64,000 nucleotides of DNA, from the NCBI RefSeq assembly GCF_007197995.1, contig NZ_VKKH01000001.1, positions 186,001-250,000 on the forward strand, written 5' to 3'. A model generated the notes under the pieces. It ran no database searches and was not told where the DNA came from. It saw only the letters and a program-made list of their open reading frames with translations. This DNA is from Aliiglaciecola sp. M165 (GTDB lineage Bacteria; Pseudomonadota; Gammaproteobacteria; Enterobacterales; Alteromonadaceae). The position numbers and the translations under genes are program-made. Each line of letters opens with the position of its first letter. Within the stretch, counting starts at the first letter, position 1. Below are positions 1-9,403 of the stretch, piece after piece.

Positions 1-140
1 AAGGTGATGGCTGATTTAAGGGCGCGAATTGTATAGAAATACATCTTTGATCACAAGCTTTTATTAGAAAAACCGTGAGATTGGGGAGATTATTTAACCC
101 AAATCCGCGAAAAGTAGGAGAATCTATAAAAATCATGGGA
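1..140. other. non-coding window edge
   Basis: No open frame with family signal and no clear hairpin terminator is seen here. It lies downstream of the EamA gene, which ends at 141 on the minus strand; the neighbouring gene is outside the window. Confidence 0.5.
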
Positions 141-1022
141 TTAGCCATGCTCTAAGGCCACTAACACCCCAACGCCAACGAGCGCCATTAGCGACCAAAA
201 CCCAGTGCGTTTATTGACTCTTTCACCGAGTATTTTTGCAACAAACAATGACAAAACCACACTGGTCGCAAACAGAGTCTGTACAACTGCCGCTTTGGTA
301 TGAGTAAAAGCCAGCATTTGTAAATAAAGTGCGGCGAAGGTGCCAATAACTGTTGCCCCCAAAAAAAACATCCAGGTTTTTTTCACATTCGCCGTTTTTG
401 GCAACCAACGCTTTTTTGTTAACAGCATCAAAATGACAATAATAAACAAACCACCAATCAATCTGATCTGGCTAGCATTAAACGCATCAATATTTGTTGT
501 GGTTAACACGTCTCGACTGACAACGGCTCCTACTGCTTGACATAGTGCTGCGAGTCCAGCGTAAACATAACCAGAGAGCTCAAATTTGTCGACAGTGTCG
601 CGCTTTTGAATTTTGATGATCATATCCACGCTGAATAGGACAAGCGCAACACCAAGCCACTGTTGCCAACTTAACCATTCAGCAATCCAAGCCATGGCGA
701 GCAATGCGGTAAAGATGGGAGCCAGGGTTTCTGCCACCAAAATAGATTGACTGTCGCCAATTTTGTTCAGAGCTTGAAAAAAGAAGGTATCACCAAGACC
801 AATCCCAATAACCCCGCTAAGTAGCAACCAGAACCACGTTTGATTGGATATTGACACCGGCGGCAAGAAAAACTCAGTAATTACTAACAAAATGGCAATT
901 GCCGCTAAGCCTTTCCATAAATTTAGTGATAGCGGTGAAAAATGTTGTCCGAGTACTCGAAACATTCTCGCGGCAACAGCCCAACACAAAGCTGTGCTGA
1001 GCGCAGCGATTTCTCCGATCAA
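141..1022 (-). CDS. EamA/DMT-family inner-membrane transporter
   Basis: A 293-aa, very hydrophobic protein with about ten predicted membrane helices arranged as two EamA repeats (roughly residues 1-137 and 150-290). This is the layout of drug/metabolite exporters of the DMT superfamily, which move small metabolites across the inner membrane; the substrate cannot be read from sequence. The start codon is TTG, preceded by a GGGTG-like ribosome site. It begins 21 bases after the stop of the nSTAND gene on the same strand, so co-transcription is likely although no functional link is obvious. Family call is firm, substrate unknown. Confidence 0.85.
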   Translation of the reverse strand: MIGEIAALSTALCWAVAARMFRVLGQHFSPLSLNLWKGLAAIAILLVITEFFLPPVSISNQTWFWLLLSGVIGIGLGDTFFFQALNKIGDSQSILVAETLAPIFTALLAMAWIAEWLSWQQWLGVALVLFSVDMIIKIQKRDTVDKFELSGYVYAGLAALCQAVGAVVSRDVLTTTNIDAFNASQIRLIGGLFIIVILMLLTKKRWLPKTANVKKTWMFFLGATVIGTFAALYLQMLAFTHTKAAVVQTLFATSVVLSLFVAKILGERVNKRTGFWSLMALVGVGVLVALEHG

Positions 1023-1043
1023 CTTAAATCACCCAGAATCAAA

Positions 1044-3944
1044 TTAAATGCTGTTGGAAGATTCTTCTTCCAATTCTCGTAACTGTTGACGAATAGTTGA
1101 CCGGAGCTTCTCTAGATCAGCATGCGCCCACATTTCTTGGGGCACTGCATCGGAAAGGACTTGTAAATCTGCTGTACGACTTTGAATCGTACAATATTCT
1201 ATGAATGCCAATAGTTCAGCCGGATCTGAAGGACTTTGAAACTGAATAGTGTCACTATCAAAAGAGGCTTTTCGAAGATTGGCTAAACGAAGCTGCCATT
1301 TTTGGACACTGGGTTCATCAGCATTTTCGAGCATTAAACCTGCTGCATCGAAAGCGCTTGAGTTTTCTCGTTGATGATGCATTCGAGCATACCAATATTG
1401 TCGTTCATAAGCCGCTTCGCGCCAATGTTCGTTAGCGATTTGCTGATTTTCATCCAACTCGGCATAACTCTTTTGGAAATAAGAGGAGGCAGCGTCTAGG
1501 CTTGCAGACAAAATCGCAACCTGAGCAAGCCGAGAATAAGAAAAAGCCAAAAGATACTGCCATTGAATATTTTCAGATCCCATTGAGTACTTTTCAGCTG
1601 CCAACAGCAGATCATTTAGTACTAAGTTTGCCTGCTTATGTTGGCCGATTAATATATGTTTATTCGCTAGTTGCCATTTCACACTGGCCAGTGAGAATTG
1701 GTTGTCCTCATTATCATCGCGCTTAACAAGTATTTCGCGGATCCGCTTCTCACCTTTTAACGCGTCAATTGATTCGCTGACTTTAAGGTCGTTAGCATAA
1801 CGGTCGCCCAACCATTGATAAGACTCTGATGCCGCTAGAAGCCCTTCGATGGTTGCCGAAGATTTTCCCTTTTCAGCAAATTTTACTGAATCGTAAAATA
1901 ATTGCGTGGCGCTCTCTATTTGACCTCGCTGTGCAGAAATTTTCGCTAAATGATAAAACGCTCGGGACAACTCTAACTTGGCCGCTGTGCTATCTGGTTG
2001 CAGCTCGACTAATTCAAACGCAGTTTTTTGATACAACAAAAAGTGCTGTGTAGCCTTGTCTTGGTCACCTGCTTTTAGGTAGGTCATAGCAATCCAGTAC
2101 TGCGCTTGGGCTAATTCCATAACATAGTCAAATCCGCTAGGATGGATCTCTACCAATTCATTATCTAATTCTAAGGTCTTTTCAAAGGCTAATAATGCAT
2201 CATCAAATTGGTCATTTTCTAAAAATACTCTGCCAATCTGGTAAAAGGTTTTACTACGACTTAACTTAGCCGCAGTGGAGTCATCTTTGGGTTCTACTGT
2301 TGTTAAATATTCTAATGACCTTGAAGAACCATTTTGCATAAGATCTAATCGGCCAATGCTGTCTAACTGCTCGCTCTCATCAGCAATTAAAAACTCGATT
2401 AGATCATGACTCTCTACAAGTTTTTGTTGTGCTTGTTTTTGCACAACTCTAGACTGATAAGCATTAGTGGCTGTGAACACAAAAAGTGCTACTACGACGC
2501 TTACCCCAGCAACCCACATTCTCTTTTGCACTTGTACACGTTTAGTAGAAGCTTTAATCAATGCACGCAATTTAGGGCTGAGTGAACCTCCCTGTTTAAG
2601 AATGAGCATACCTTCGTCTAGAGCTTTGCCTGGTCGCAATAAAAATGCACTGGGACGCGTGGCACTTTTCCACTGGGTCGCTTGTTGCTCCAAGGAATCT
2701 TTGATCGTTTGAATACGCTGCTGGCCTTCGAGAGATTCCAACATTCTAGGCCAATGCTCAAATAAACAATCATGCACCAAAGCAACATGGGCGATGCCTC
2801 GACTGTCATTTGCTTGGACAAAAATCCCAGCAGAGACGAAGACCTTAATCAAAGTTTTAGCACGATCGCTTTTGCCGAGGTCCTCCATACTGATCCAAAA
2901 TCTTTCGTATAGACCTTTATCGCTCTTTTTCACTAACCGATTGATGATCCGTGAAAAGTGACGTTTCTCGGATCTATCGAGTGCTTCATAGGCGGCTTCT
3001 GTGGTTTTGGCAATAACCCGCTCTAGTCCTCCAAGATTGCGATAAGTTGAATAATTCAATAAGCCATTGACCGATTTGTTGGCAAATAACTGCTGAAGGA
3101 TAAATTGCAAAAGCGGCAAGCTATTTGGAAATTCCAGCGCGCGGTGCACTAAATAGTCATCTAACCCAGGCTGACCATCTTTGCCTTCTTCAAAAGTAAG
3201 TACTTCACCGGTACCCGGTAATGTAACCATTTCCTTTAATTGATCGGCATTGGGTGGCAATACATCTAGTTGTCCGCCATTTTGTTTCAACCATAAAAGC
3301 TCGGGGAAATCCGACAGGTTTTGATAAAAATCATTGCGAAGCGACGCAATCACAAACACGCCGCACTGTCGAATAAAGTCAGCAAGCATGTCGACAAACA
3401 AAGATTGTGTAGCAAAAGTAACGTTTTCGCTCATGAACAGCTTTTCTAGCTGCCTAACACCGATCGCAACTCTTTCAGTTGAGGGTAAGGCATCAATACG
3501 CTCTTTCATAAGCGCAACAAATTGCTGAGGTTGTTCTTTAACAAGCTGAATAGCGGAAGATCGCTCTTGGTCTGCGACGAGCTCAATATCGGTTAAACGA
3601 ATTAATGCATCGATTAACCCTGCAATCGGATCTAAACTTAAATCAACGGGTTCAATGCAAACCGTATGAAATTTAGCAACATCAGGAGAGAATTCAAGAC
3701 GATTGAGGGCAGGCAGAATCCCCGCTTTAAGCAAGCTCGATTTGCCTGAGCCACTTTTCCCCAACAACAACAAAAACGGCTGAGCTTTTTGGGCTTTTCG
3801 GGTGAGTTTATCCAGTGCCTGTTGAATAACTTCGTCTCGTCCTTTGAAACGATCAGCATCAGTGAAATCAAATGGATGTAACCCGACAAACGGATTATTT
3901 GGGTTACGTTTTAAGGAATCCAACTTATTGCGTCCTACTTTCAC
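1044..3944 (-). CDS. nSTAND-type P-loop protein with TPR-like repeats and one membrane helix
   Basis: A 966-aa protein. Residues ~18-75 hold the nSTAND1 entry (NPFVGLHPF followed by FKGRDE) and a clear Walker A, GKSGSGKSS at 62-70. The usual Walker B stretch (hhhDQ.EE.F) reads IGVRQLEKLF, so the Asp is Arg164 (codon AGG). A single membrane helix lies near 475-495, and the C-terminal half is helical TPR-like repeats. STAND proteins are signal-dependent switches, often in defence or transcription control; here no effector domain precedes the NTPase. The start is GTG with a poor ribosome site; a TTG at 3923 preceded by AGGA is an alternative. It is probably membrane-tethered, with the repeats outside the cytoplasm if the helix spans once. 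Confidence 0.75.
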   Translation of the reverse strand: MKVGRNKLDSLKRNPNNPFVGLHPFDFTDADRFKGRDEVIQQALDKLTRKAQKAQPFLLLLGKSGSGKSSLLKAGILPALNRLEFSPDVAKFHTVCIEPVDLSLDPIAGLIDALIRLTDIELVADQERSSAIQLVKEQPQQFVALMKERIDALPSTERVAIGVRQLEKLFMSENVTFATQSLFVDMLADFIRQCGVFVIASLRNDFYQNLSDFPELLWLKQNGGQLDVLPPNADQLKEMVTLPGTGEVLTFEEGKDGQPGLDDYLVHRALEFPNSLPLLQFILQQLFANKSVNGLLNYSTYRNLGGLERVIAKTTEAAYEALDRSEKRHFSRIINRLVKKSDKGLYERFWISMEDLGKSDRAKTLIKVFVSAGIFVQANDSRGIAHVALVHDCLFEHWPRMLESLEGQQRIQTIKDSLEQQATQWKSATRPSAFLLRPGKALDEGMLILKQGGSLSPKLRALIKASTKRVQVQKRMWVAGVSVVVALFVFTATNAYQSRVVQKQAQQKLVESHDLIEFLIADESEQLDSIGRLDLMQNGSSRSLEYLTTVEPKDDSTAAKLSRSKTFYQIGRVFLENDQFDDALLAFEKTLELDNELVEIHPSGFDYVMELAQAQYWIAMTYLKAGDQDKATQHFLLYQKTAFELVELQPDSTAAKLELSRAFYHLAKISAQRGQIESATQLFYDSVKFAEKGKSSATIEGLLAASESYQWLGDRYANDLKVSESIDALKGEKRIREILVKRDDNEDNQFSLASVKWQLANKHILIGQHKQANLVLNDLLLAAEKYSMGSENIQWQYLLAFSYSRLAQVAILSASLDAASSYFQKSYAELDENQQIANEHWREAAYERQYWYARMHHQRENSSAFDAAGLMLENADEPSVQKWQLRLANLRKASFDSDTIQFQSPSDPAELLAFIEYCTIQSRTADLQVLSDAVPQEMWAHADLEKLRSTIRQQLRELEEESSNSI

Positions 3945-4154
3945 CTAAAGCCCGCAAGTACCAAGCGCTAACCTGGCGCGGTTCATTCTAAAAGCCGGGC
4001 CCACAAAACGTGAGAAAATACGGCACAAAATGCGCTAGCTCGTTTTTGAGAGGCCCTTTCCAATGATTGCTAAGTTAGCACTAAATCGTTTTAACCGCAT
4101 TAACAAATTGTTAATGGGTGCAGGAGGTTAGGTCAATATATAGTGCGCTGTGAT
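3945..4154. other. non-coding gap upstream of nSTAND gene
   Basis: Gap between two minus-strand genes. It should hold the promoter of the nSTAND gene and the end of the barrel transcript. No convincing terminator or operator was seen. Confidence 0.4.
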
Positions 4155-6464
4155 TTAATTTAACCACGCATAACTAAATTTCATAAACACAGATTGTTCA
4201 GAAACTCTGCGGGTTGTCAGATCGTCATCTTGAAAACTGCCATCTGAGTAGCCAATAAAAAATTTGGTCAACGGATTAATTTTATAAGAATACAACAACT
4301 GCGTACTCAAACTGCGGCTACTACTTTGAAAATCTGAGGTATCAACAATGTAGTTGTCTAAGTTTCTTTGGATGTCTGAATACAACACGATTAACCTTAA
4401 GAACTGGCGCTGATCAAATTGATAAGTCAATCTGGCATCAGTGAGGTTTGCAGTGAAGAGCTCGGCGTCATCGACCTCTAGGGTGCGATAAGTATGTCTC
4501 ATATTAAGTTGTAGGTGCTTACCTAAGCTCACGTTCATTCGGGGATTGATATTTGTGAACTTGCCTAAACGGTTATTATCAAAATCTATGCGGTCCCCGT
4601 AGCGGACGAAGGTGGCGAAGTACAAAGAGGGATCTGGGCGCATTTCAAAGAAGAAGCTAGCCGAATCCTCATTAAACAGCGTTGCATTGCCATCGACTGC
4701 CAGAGAAGATTCATCTTGTCTGACCCCTACTTTGTCGCGAGTTTGCAAACCTACTTCAAAATAAGACTGCCACTTCCCTCTGATGCTGGCGAAGATTTCA
4801 GCTTCTTCTTCTAACAAATCGCCGGCATTGTTGTGCGCGATATCCCAATCACCAAATACTTCGATTCGGCTCCACCAGCTGTTTTCATTGTACCAGCGAT
4901 ATGCGCCACCGATGATGCTTGTTTCTCTATCGATACCTCGAAAGAAGCCCAGGTCCGCTCTGAAGTTTTCATCATTGCGAAAATGATCGGCACGAAATGT
5001 CCAGTCACGCTCTTCGTGGCGGTAATTTATTCTGAAAGCCTGTCCGCTAAATTCGTCTTCTTGCTGCAACCGTAACGCAGATTCGGCATCAAACTCTTCC
5101 GACAGGTCAATGGGGTATTGAGTTTGCGAACCCACCCATTGTACGCGGAGAGTGTCTTGATCGGTGATTTGATATTTGCTGTCGATGCCATAAACATAGT
5201 TGTGATAGGAATCTGAATCACGGAGGGTGCTCACCACGCCCACCGACAATTCATCAGAGTGATCGTATCGATAACGCACAGCAAGGTTTTTCGATTCTTC
5301 TTCTATTTCAGCAACATTTGAACGTAGATTCCCAGGCACCAGAAATGTAGTGGATTCGTCGTTTGCGGCAAAAACACCTAACGAATGTTCATCCATTCGC
5401 CCAGTCACTTTAACGCCATAATCAGGCGCATTAATATTCCGTGTATAAATCAGGTTGAATGAACTAGTAAAATAATCGGCATTTTCCAAAAAGAATGGCC
5501 TGCGCTCACTGAAAAACAAAGCGTTGGTATTGTTAATACTCAGTTGAGCAATGTCAGATTCAACTTGGGAAAAATCAGGATTGATAGTCGCCTGCAGAGA
5601 AATCTCAGGTGTGATCCCCCAGGAAACATCCAAGCCGACTTCTTGGTTGTCCGAATAATCCCAATCCAGTGTCTCAATGGGATCTCGGCTTCGACCTTTA
5701 GCCACCACAAGGGTTGGAACCAACGCCATGTTTTGACCCTGCTTGGCTTGTCTAAACCCAGACATGTCACCCAATTGGCATAGGTTACAAGAATTGTTTC
5801 GATCAGTGGGCAAGTTGGAAATGCGATAGCGCTCCTCCCGTGGATAGAAACGCACAAATTCAGCCCCCCAAATTTTGTCTTCTTCTCCTTCCTTAAAGTT
5901 AAGAATTCGAAGTGGGATCGCAATCTCTACTTGATAACCCTGTTCCGTGATTTGACCTGCTGAATCCCATATGGCATTCCAGCTATCGCTCTCACGACCG
6001 GTCATCTCATTTTGAATAGAGTCCGCTTGAATACCATAAGGATTGGTAAAAAACTGATAGGCCAATCGACTATCATTGAATGTGTCTAGCTTAAAACCGA
6101 CTAGATCCTCGCTCCACACTTTGTCACGATCTCGGTAAAAAGCACTGATTGCCTCAGGGTCATCGTCATACGCCATAAAACCTATGTAGAGTGTTTCATC
6201 ATCTTCAAACAGTCTAACTTCAGTCTTGACCGGTGGCTGCGTATTTTCGTGAGGACGAACAACGTAATTAAGCGTAACAAGCTTTGCAGATTGCCATTGA
6301 GGATCATCAAATTGACCATCTAGTGTAACAACGCCTTTAACGTTAGGAATGACAATCGGAGATTGTTGTTGATTTTCAGGCAGCACTTTAATTTGTGCAA
6401 GCACTTGCGAATTTATTGTCATGACAAGAAACGTAACACTTACCGCAAAAACTCGTTTAATCAT
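4155..6464 (-). CDS. Outer-membrane CBM9-like/DUF5916 protein
   Basis: From the chosen ATG at 6464 the protein has 769 aa and begins with a signal peptide (MIKRVFAVSVTFLVM, cleaved after VLA). Residues ~40-230 resemble the carbohydrate-binding family 9 fold found at the start of DUF5916 proteins (VTLDGQFDDPQWQSA; LYIGFMAYDDD). The rest is rich in alternating aromatic strands and ends in a terminal aromatic/Asn (SYAWLN), as in outer-membrane barrels. The frame stays open 87 bases upstream, but that extension has no signal character, while 6464 follows a GGGG ribosome site. A role in binding or uptake of an oligosaccharide or peptide is inferred only; no biochemical activity is known to me. Confidence 0.8.
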   Translation of the reverse strand: MIKRVFAVSVTFLVMTINSQVLAQIKVLPENQQQSPIVIPNVKGVVTLDGQFDDPQWQSAKLVTLNYVVRPHENTQPPVKTEVRLFEDDETLYIGFMAYDDDPEAISAFYRDRDKVWSEDLVGFKLDTFNDSRLAYQFFTNPYGIQADSIQNEMTGRESDSWNAIWDSAGQITEQGYQVEIAIPLRILNFKEGEEDKIWGAEFVRFYPREERYRISNLPTDRNNSCNLCQLGDMSGFRQAKQGQNMALVPTLVVAKGRSRDPIETLDWDYSDNQEVGLDVSWGITPEISLQATINPDFSQVESDIAQLSINNTNALFFSERRPFFLENADYFTSSFNLIYTRNINAPDYGVKVTGRMDEHSLGVFAANDESTTFLVPGNLRSNVAEIEEESKNLAVRYRYDHSDELSVGVVSTLRDSDSYHNYVYGIDSKYQITDQDTLRVQWVGSQTQYPIDLSEEFDAESALRLQQEDEFSGQAFRINYRHEERDWTFRADHFRNDENFRADLGFFRGIDRETSIIGGAYRWYNENSWWSRIEVFGDWDIAHNNAGDLLEEEAEIFASIRGKWQSYFEVGLQTRDKVGVRQDESSLAVDGNATLFNEDSASFFFEMRPDPSLYFATFVRYGDRIDFDNNRLGKFTNINPRMNVSLGKHLQLNMRHTYRTLEVDDAELFTANLTDARLTYQFDQRQFLRLIVLYSDIQRNLDNYIVDTSDFQSSSRSLSTQLLYSYKINPLTKFFIGYSDGSFQDDDLTTRRVSEQSVFMKFSYAWLN

Positions 6465-6811
6465 GGAACCCCAAAAATCTAAAAATGCCCAGTATCTCGG
6501 CTGCCCGTAGTGGCGCGAGAGGGTATAGCATCTCTCAATGCAAATACACATTAATAAGTTAAATCAACGTGTTATTGGGATAAAAGGATAGTTGCTGAAA
6601 AGCTTAAAAACAAATCTAGCTAGCACCAGGTAAGCCTCATAATTCAACACATAACGTGCCCTGCTAAGTGAGTTAATGGATAACTGTAGCGAGCTTCCAC
6701 TGACTTTTTATTGACGAACCAAAAAACGTGCTTTGTTTTAACCCCTTTTTTATTTCTAAATCGTTGATGGGGTAAAGACGCAAATTTAATCTAAATAAAA
6801 AGGACGCTCCA
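6465..6811. other. divergent intergenic region
   Basis: Holds the divergent promoters for the outer-membrane protein (minus) and tonB (plus). An AAGGA ribosome site lies just before 6812. No clear operator palindrome was recognised. Confidence 0.4.
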
Positions 6812-7447
6812 ATGCAAAATACCACGACAAATTCTTTGCACGCACCGAGCTTGAGAATCGGTGGTTCGATCACAGCAGGCGCAGCGATCACATTTTCTAT
6901 TTTTGTGCTGATGCATGAACTTGTTGCTCAAGATGGAGGCGGTATTGAGCCGCCAACAGAGTTAGTTATGGTTGACCCGTTTTTAACGGTTGAAGACCCA
7001 AAAACAATTGAAAAGCATAAAATCAAACCCATTGAGCCACCGAAAAAAATGCCAGAACAATTGCGACCTGAATTAGAAATAACGCCGGACGACAACCAGC
7101 CAAACGTTAATGTAGATATTCAACCGCCGACCACTAGTTATGCGAAAACGGAACAGGTGTTTTCTTTAATCGATGGAGAATCACGTCCGATATTCCGTAT
7201 GGCGCCAAAGTACCCGACCAAAGCAGCCCAGGATGGTCTGGAAGGCTGGGTAGAATTGGAATTTACCATCGACGCCAGTGGTGCAGTAAAAGACATCCGT
7301 GTGATTGATGCTAAGCCAAAGCGTATATTTGATCGTGAAGCACGCAGAGCACTACAGAAGTGGAAATACAAACCTTTAGTGGTAGATGGTCAACCTATTG
7401 AACAGCCAAATAGAATGGTTGTGTTAGACTTTAAATTAGAAAGTTAA
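6812..7447 (+). CDS. tonB: TonB-family energy transducer
   Basis: A 211-aa protein with an N-terminal cytoplasmic tail, one membrane helix (~17-38), a Pro/Glu-rich periplasmic linker (~45-120) and a C-terminal TonB domain (~125-211). The domain begins with the classic P-x-YP-x-x-A (APKYPTKAAQDGLEGWV) and ends with WKYKPLVVDGQP. TonB passes proton-motive energy from ExbB/ExbD to outer-membrane receptors; no exbBD is present here, so this is probably an accessory TonB. An AAGGA ribosome site precedes the ATG. The ECF sigma factor 77 bases downstream suggests a joint regulatory unit. Confidence 0.9.
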   Translation: MQNTTTNSLHAPSLRIGGSITAGAAITFSIFVLMHELVAQDGGGIEPPTELVMVDPFLTVEDPKTIEKHKIKPIEPPKKMPEQLRPELEITPDDNQPNVNVDIQPPTTSYAKTEQVFSLIDGESRPIFRMAPKYPTKAAQDGLEGWVELEFTIDASGAVKDIRVIDAKPKRIFDREARRALQKWKYKPLVVDGQPIEQPNRMVVLDFKLES

Positions 7448-7524
7448 AGGTAGAGTCAAACTATTAACATTTACGAATTTATTGCAACGCTTGATGATGA
7501 ATCCAATGGTAATAAGGAGTTTCG

Positions 7525-8115
7525 ATGAGTTTATCGATTGCCATCAGAAACTGGTTTTCCACCAGCCAATCTAACGAATGGTTGGTGGTTAAGTTTGCAC
7601 AAACCAAAGACAAAAAGTTGTTTGAACAACTCTACGACAATTGTGCTGATGACCTCTATCATTTTTTGACAACTCAATCAGATCCCCATTTGGCCAAGGA
7701 TATTTGTCAAAAGACCTGGTTAAAGGTGATTGAGAAACCACATTTATACCAAGAGTCAGGACGTTTTATTGCCTGGCTATTCAGCATAGGTAGAAATGCG
7801 CTAATCGATGAATTCAGAAGATCCAATCGCTTTACATCGCTGCCTGAAAACGCTGATCAATTTGGCTTTACCATCAACCATGAGTTGACTACAAGCCACC
7901 ATATTGAACAAAACTTTGAGTCGGTGTCAGACGCATTCGATCATGCGTTGTTGAAATTACCCTTTGAACAACGCGAAGCGTTTTGTCTGCAGCAAGAAGG
8001 CTTTGGGTTAAATGAAATCGCCACCATTACCCATTGCGGCGTAGAGACGGCAAAAAGCCGAATTCGTTATGCTAAGCAAGCATTGCGTTTAACATTAGAG
8101 AATTATCATGACTAA
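7525..8115 (+). CDS. ECF-type RNA polymerase sigma factor
   Basis: A 196-aa protein with sigma region 2 (~20-100: LAKDICQKTWLKVIEKPHLY, then FIAWLFSIGRNALIDEFRR) and region 4 (~135-188: LPFEQREAFCLQQEGFGLNEIA with the helix-turn-helix CGVETAKSRIRYAKQALR). It lacks regions 1 and 3, as ECF sigmas do, and would direct RNA polymerase to a small stress or envelope regulon. AAGGAG lies before the ATG. Its end overlaps the next gene by 8 bases, which is typical of a sigma/anti-sigma pair. Confidence 0.9.
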   Translation: MSLSIAIRNWFSTSQSNEWLVVKFAQTKDKKLFEQLYDNCADDLYHFLTTQSDPHLAKDICQKTWLKVIEKPHLYQESGRFIAWLFSIGRNALIDEFRRSNRFTSLPENADQFGFTINHELTTSHHIEQNFESVSDAFDHALLKLPFEQREAFCLQQEGFGLNEIATITHCGVETAKSRIRYAKQALRLTLENYHD

Positions 8116-8707
8116 GCAACATGAAGATGTGCCAAAGTCGCATATCGAATCACAAATGTCAGAGCTTTATCAACAGCGAAAGTCTAAACATAGAGCCAAC
8201 AGCAGTATGAAACGTGGTGTGCTGAAAAACTTGGAGCACAGCGGCTCTTGGTTTACCGCAATGAATCGTATTCAACACGTCGCCATCGCAGCGGGGACAG
8301 TATTGCTGATCAGCTTAATTGCCATTCAGCTTCACCAGATCAGACAACCGGTTACGCAAATTACTCAGGCAACTATCGAATTACATAGTATTAGTTCGCA
8401 AGACTCTAATGAGGACAACGCCCTTGGTCAACGTTACGCGCAGCACTATCAAGACTATCTAAAACAAAAAGCGCTATTGGCAAGTCATCACCAGAAATCG
8501 GCCATATTGTCGCAGTTTGATGAAGGTTGGGAACTTGTTACTTGCAAACAGGAATTGGTAAAAATATCTCAAGAGCTGGTCGACACCTTGAAAAAAATGG
8601 ATGCGGTGAATGCTTCGTTGAAAACCGGGGACAGCGTAAAAATCACCTTTAATGTGTCTGGTTTAATTGTCGGTATTGAACCTAGTCCTGCGCCACTGCA
8701 GTGTTAA
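8108..8707 (+). CDS. Single-pass membrane protein, likely anti-sigma factor
   Basis: A 199-aa protein with a cytoplasmic N-terminal part (~1-55), one membrane helix near residues 56-76 (VAIAAGTVLLISLIAIQL) and an extracytoplasmic helical part. It overlaps the ECF sigma gene by 8 bases. Its position and topology match an anti-sigma factor, but I see no ZAS zinc motif (HxxxCxxC), so the call rests on context. The C-terminal portion has two Cys that could form a disulphide. Confidence 0.6.
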   Translation: MTKQHEDVPKSHIESQMSELYQQRKSKHRANSSMKRGVLKNLEHSGSWFTAMNRIQHVAIAAGTVLLISLIAIQLHQIRQPVTQITQATIELHSISSQDSNEDNALGQRYAQHYQDYLKQKALLASHHQKSAILSQFDEGWELVTCKQELVKISQELVDTLKKMDAVNASLKTGDSVKITFNVSGLIVGIEPSPAPLQC

Positions 8708-8723
8708 GCATTTATATATTGAG

Positions 8724-9179
8724 ATGAATTCACACAGTTGGATAAATGGTGTTGTGGTTAGGGGGCATCAAGTAGCATCTGGCAACAACCCAAACTCACC
8801 ATATCCCAAAGGTTCAGTTGAAATGCAATTGCCCTTTTTTAAATCGTTGGGGTTGGATTTAACCCAATGTTATCCCGCGACATTAAACGTGCAATTGGCT
8901 ATCAATACATTTTCAATCATCAAACCAGACTATTGTTTCCCTAAGGTGAATTGGACATCCCTCATCCCACCAGAAACCTTTTCCTTTGTTGCATGCAAAC
9001 TATGTTTTGAAGGTAAAGAATATGACACATGGCTGTATTACCCTCGCCCAGAGACCAAACCTGAGCATTTTCAACCTGTAAATGTCGTTGAAATGATAAC
9101 AGAATACATTCCAACAATTGAGTACGGAAAAAGCGTAGCGGTTGCGTTTAACAAGGAAAAGGTAAATACAATTTTTTGA
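8724..9179 (+). CDS. Protein resembling archaeal CTP-dependent riboflavin kinase (DUF120-like)
   Basis: A 151-aa protein from the ATG at 8724, chosen because an upstream in-frame start would run into the preceding gene. The pattern G-x-V-V-x-G near residues 9-14, LPFFKSLGL at 36-44, YPATLNVQL at 50-58, then FSFVACKLCFEG and a VEMITEYIP...GKSVAVAF tail matches the order of motifs I remember from archaeal riboflavin kinase (GxVVSGxG, LGF-x-PYxGTLNLKL, EIIAP, GDxV). That family makes FMN with CTP in a cradle-loop barrel. Bacteria normally use RibF, so the activity is unproven; it may be a divergent nucleotide-binding relative. Confidence 0.5.
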   Translation: MNSHSWINGVVVRGHQVASGNNPNSPYPKGSVEMQLPFFKSLGLDLTQCYPATLNVQLAINTFSIIKPDYCFPKVNWTSLIPPETFSFVACKLCFEGKEYDTWLYYPRPETKPEHFQPVNVVEMITEYIPTIEYGKSVAVAFNKEKVNTIF

Positions 9180-9221
9180 CGTAAGGACCCAGTTGTCAGA
9201 TCCGGTCGCTGTGTCAGAGAG

Positions 9222-9248
9222 ATCCCGCTCCAAGAGCTTCAGCGGGAT
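9222..9248. repeat. inverted repeat (ATCCCGCT / AGCGGGAT)
   Basis: Left arm 9222-9229 and right arm 9241-9248 are perfect 8-bp complements around an 11-base loop. It sits at the start of a repetitive intergenic element. Confidence 0.7.
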
Positions 9249-9297
9249 GACGGGTTGATTTCGCCTCTGCCGGATGACGGGTTGATTTCACCTGTGC
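9244..9297. repeat. tandem 27-bp direct repeat
   Basis: Two adjacent 27-bp units (9244-9270, 9271-9297) share GGATGACGGGTTGATTTC and differ at a few positions. A third, partial unit (GGGGTGACG) follows at 9298. Downstream, ATTCCC (9321-9326) and GGGAAT (9340-9345) form another inverted repeat. The GTCATTCCC/GGGAAT words are typical of dispersed repetitive intergenic elements in marine gammaproteobacteria. Confidence 0.7.
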
Positions 9298-9403
9298 GGG
9301 GTGACGTTATTCTTTCCGTCATTCCCTATGGCTCTTGTCGGGAATCTGGTTGGTGCATTAATCCCCGTAAAAGAGATCTCGCCACAACCAGAAAATTTCC
9401 TAT

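Noticed and set aside
8667-8723. Upstream start for the riboflavin-kinase-like gene
   Set aside because: It would overlap the preceding gene by 41 bases and adds residues without family match.
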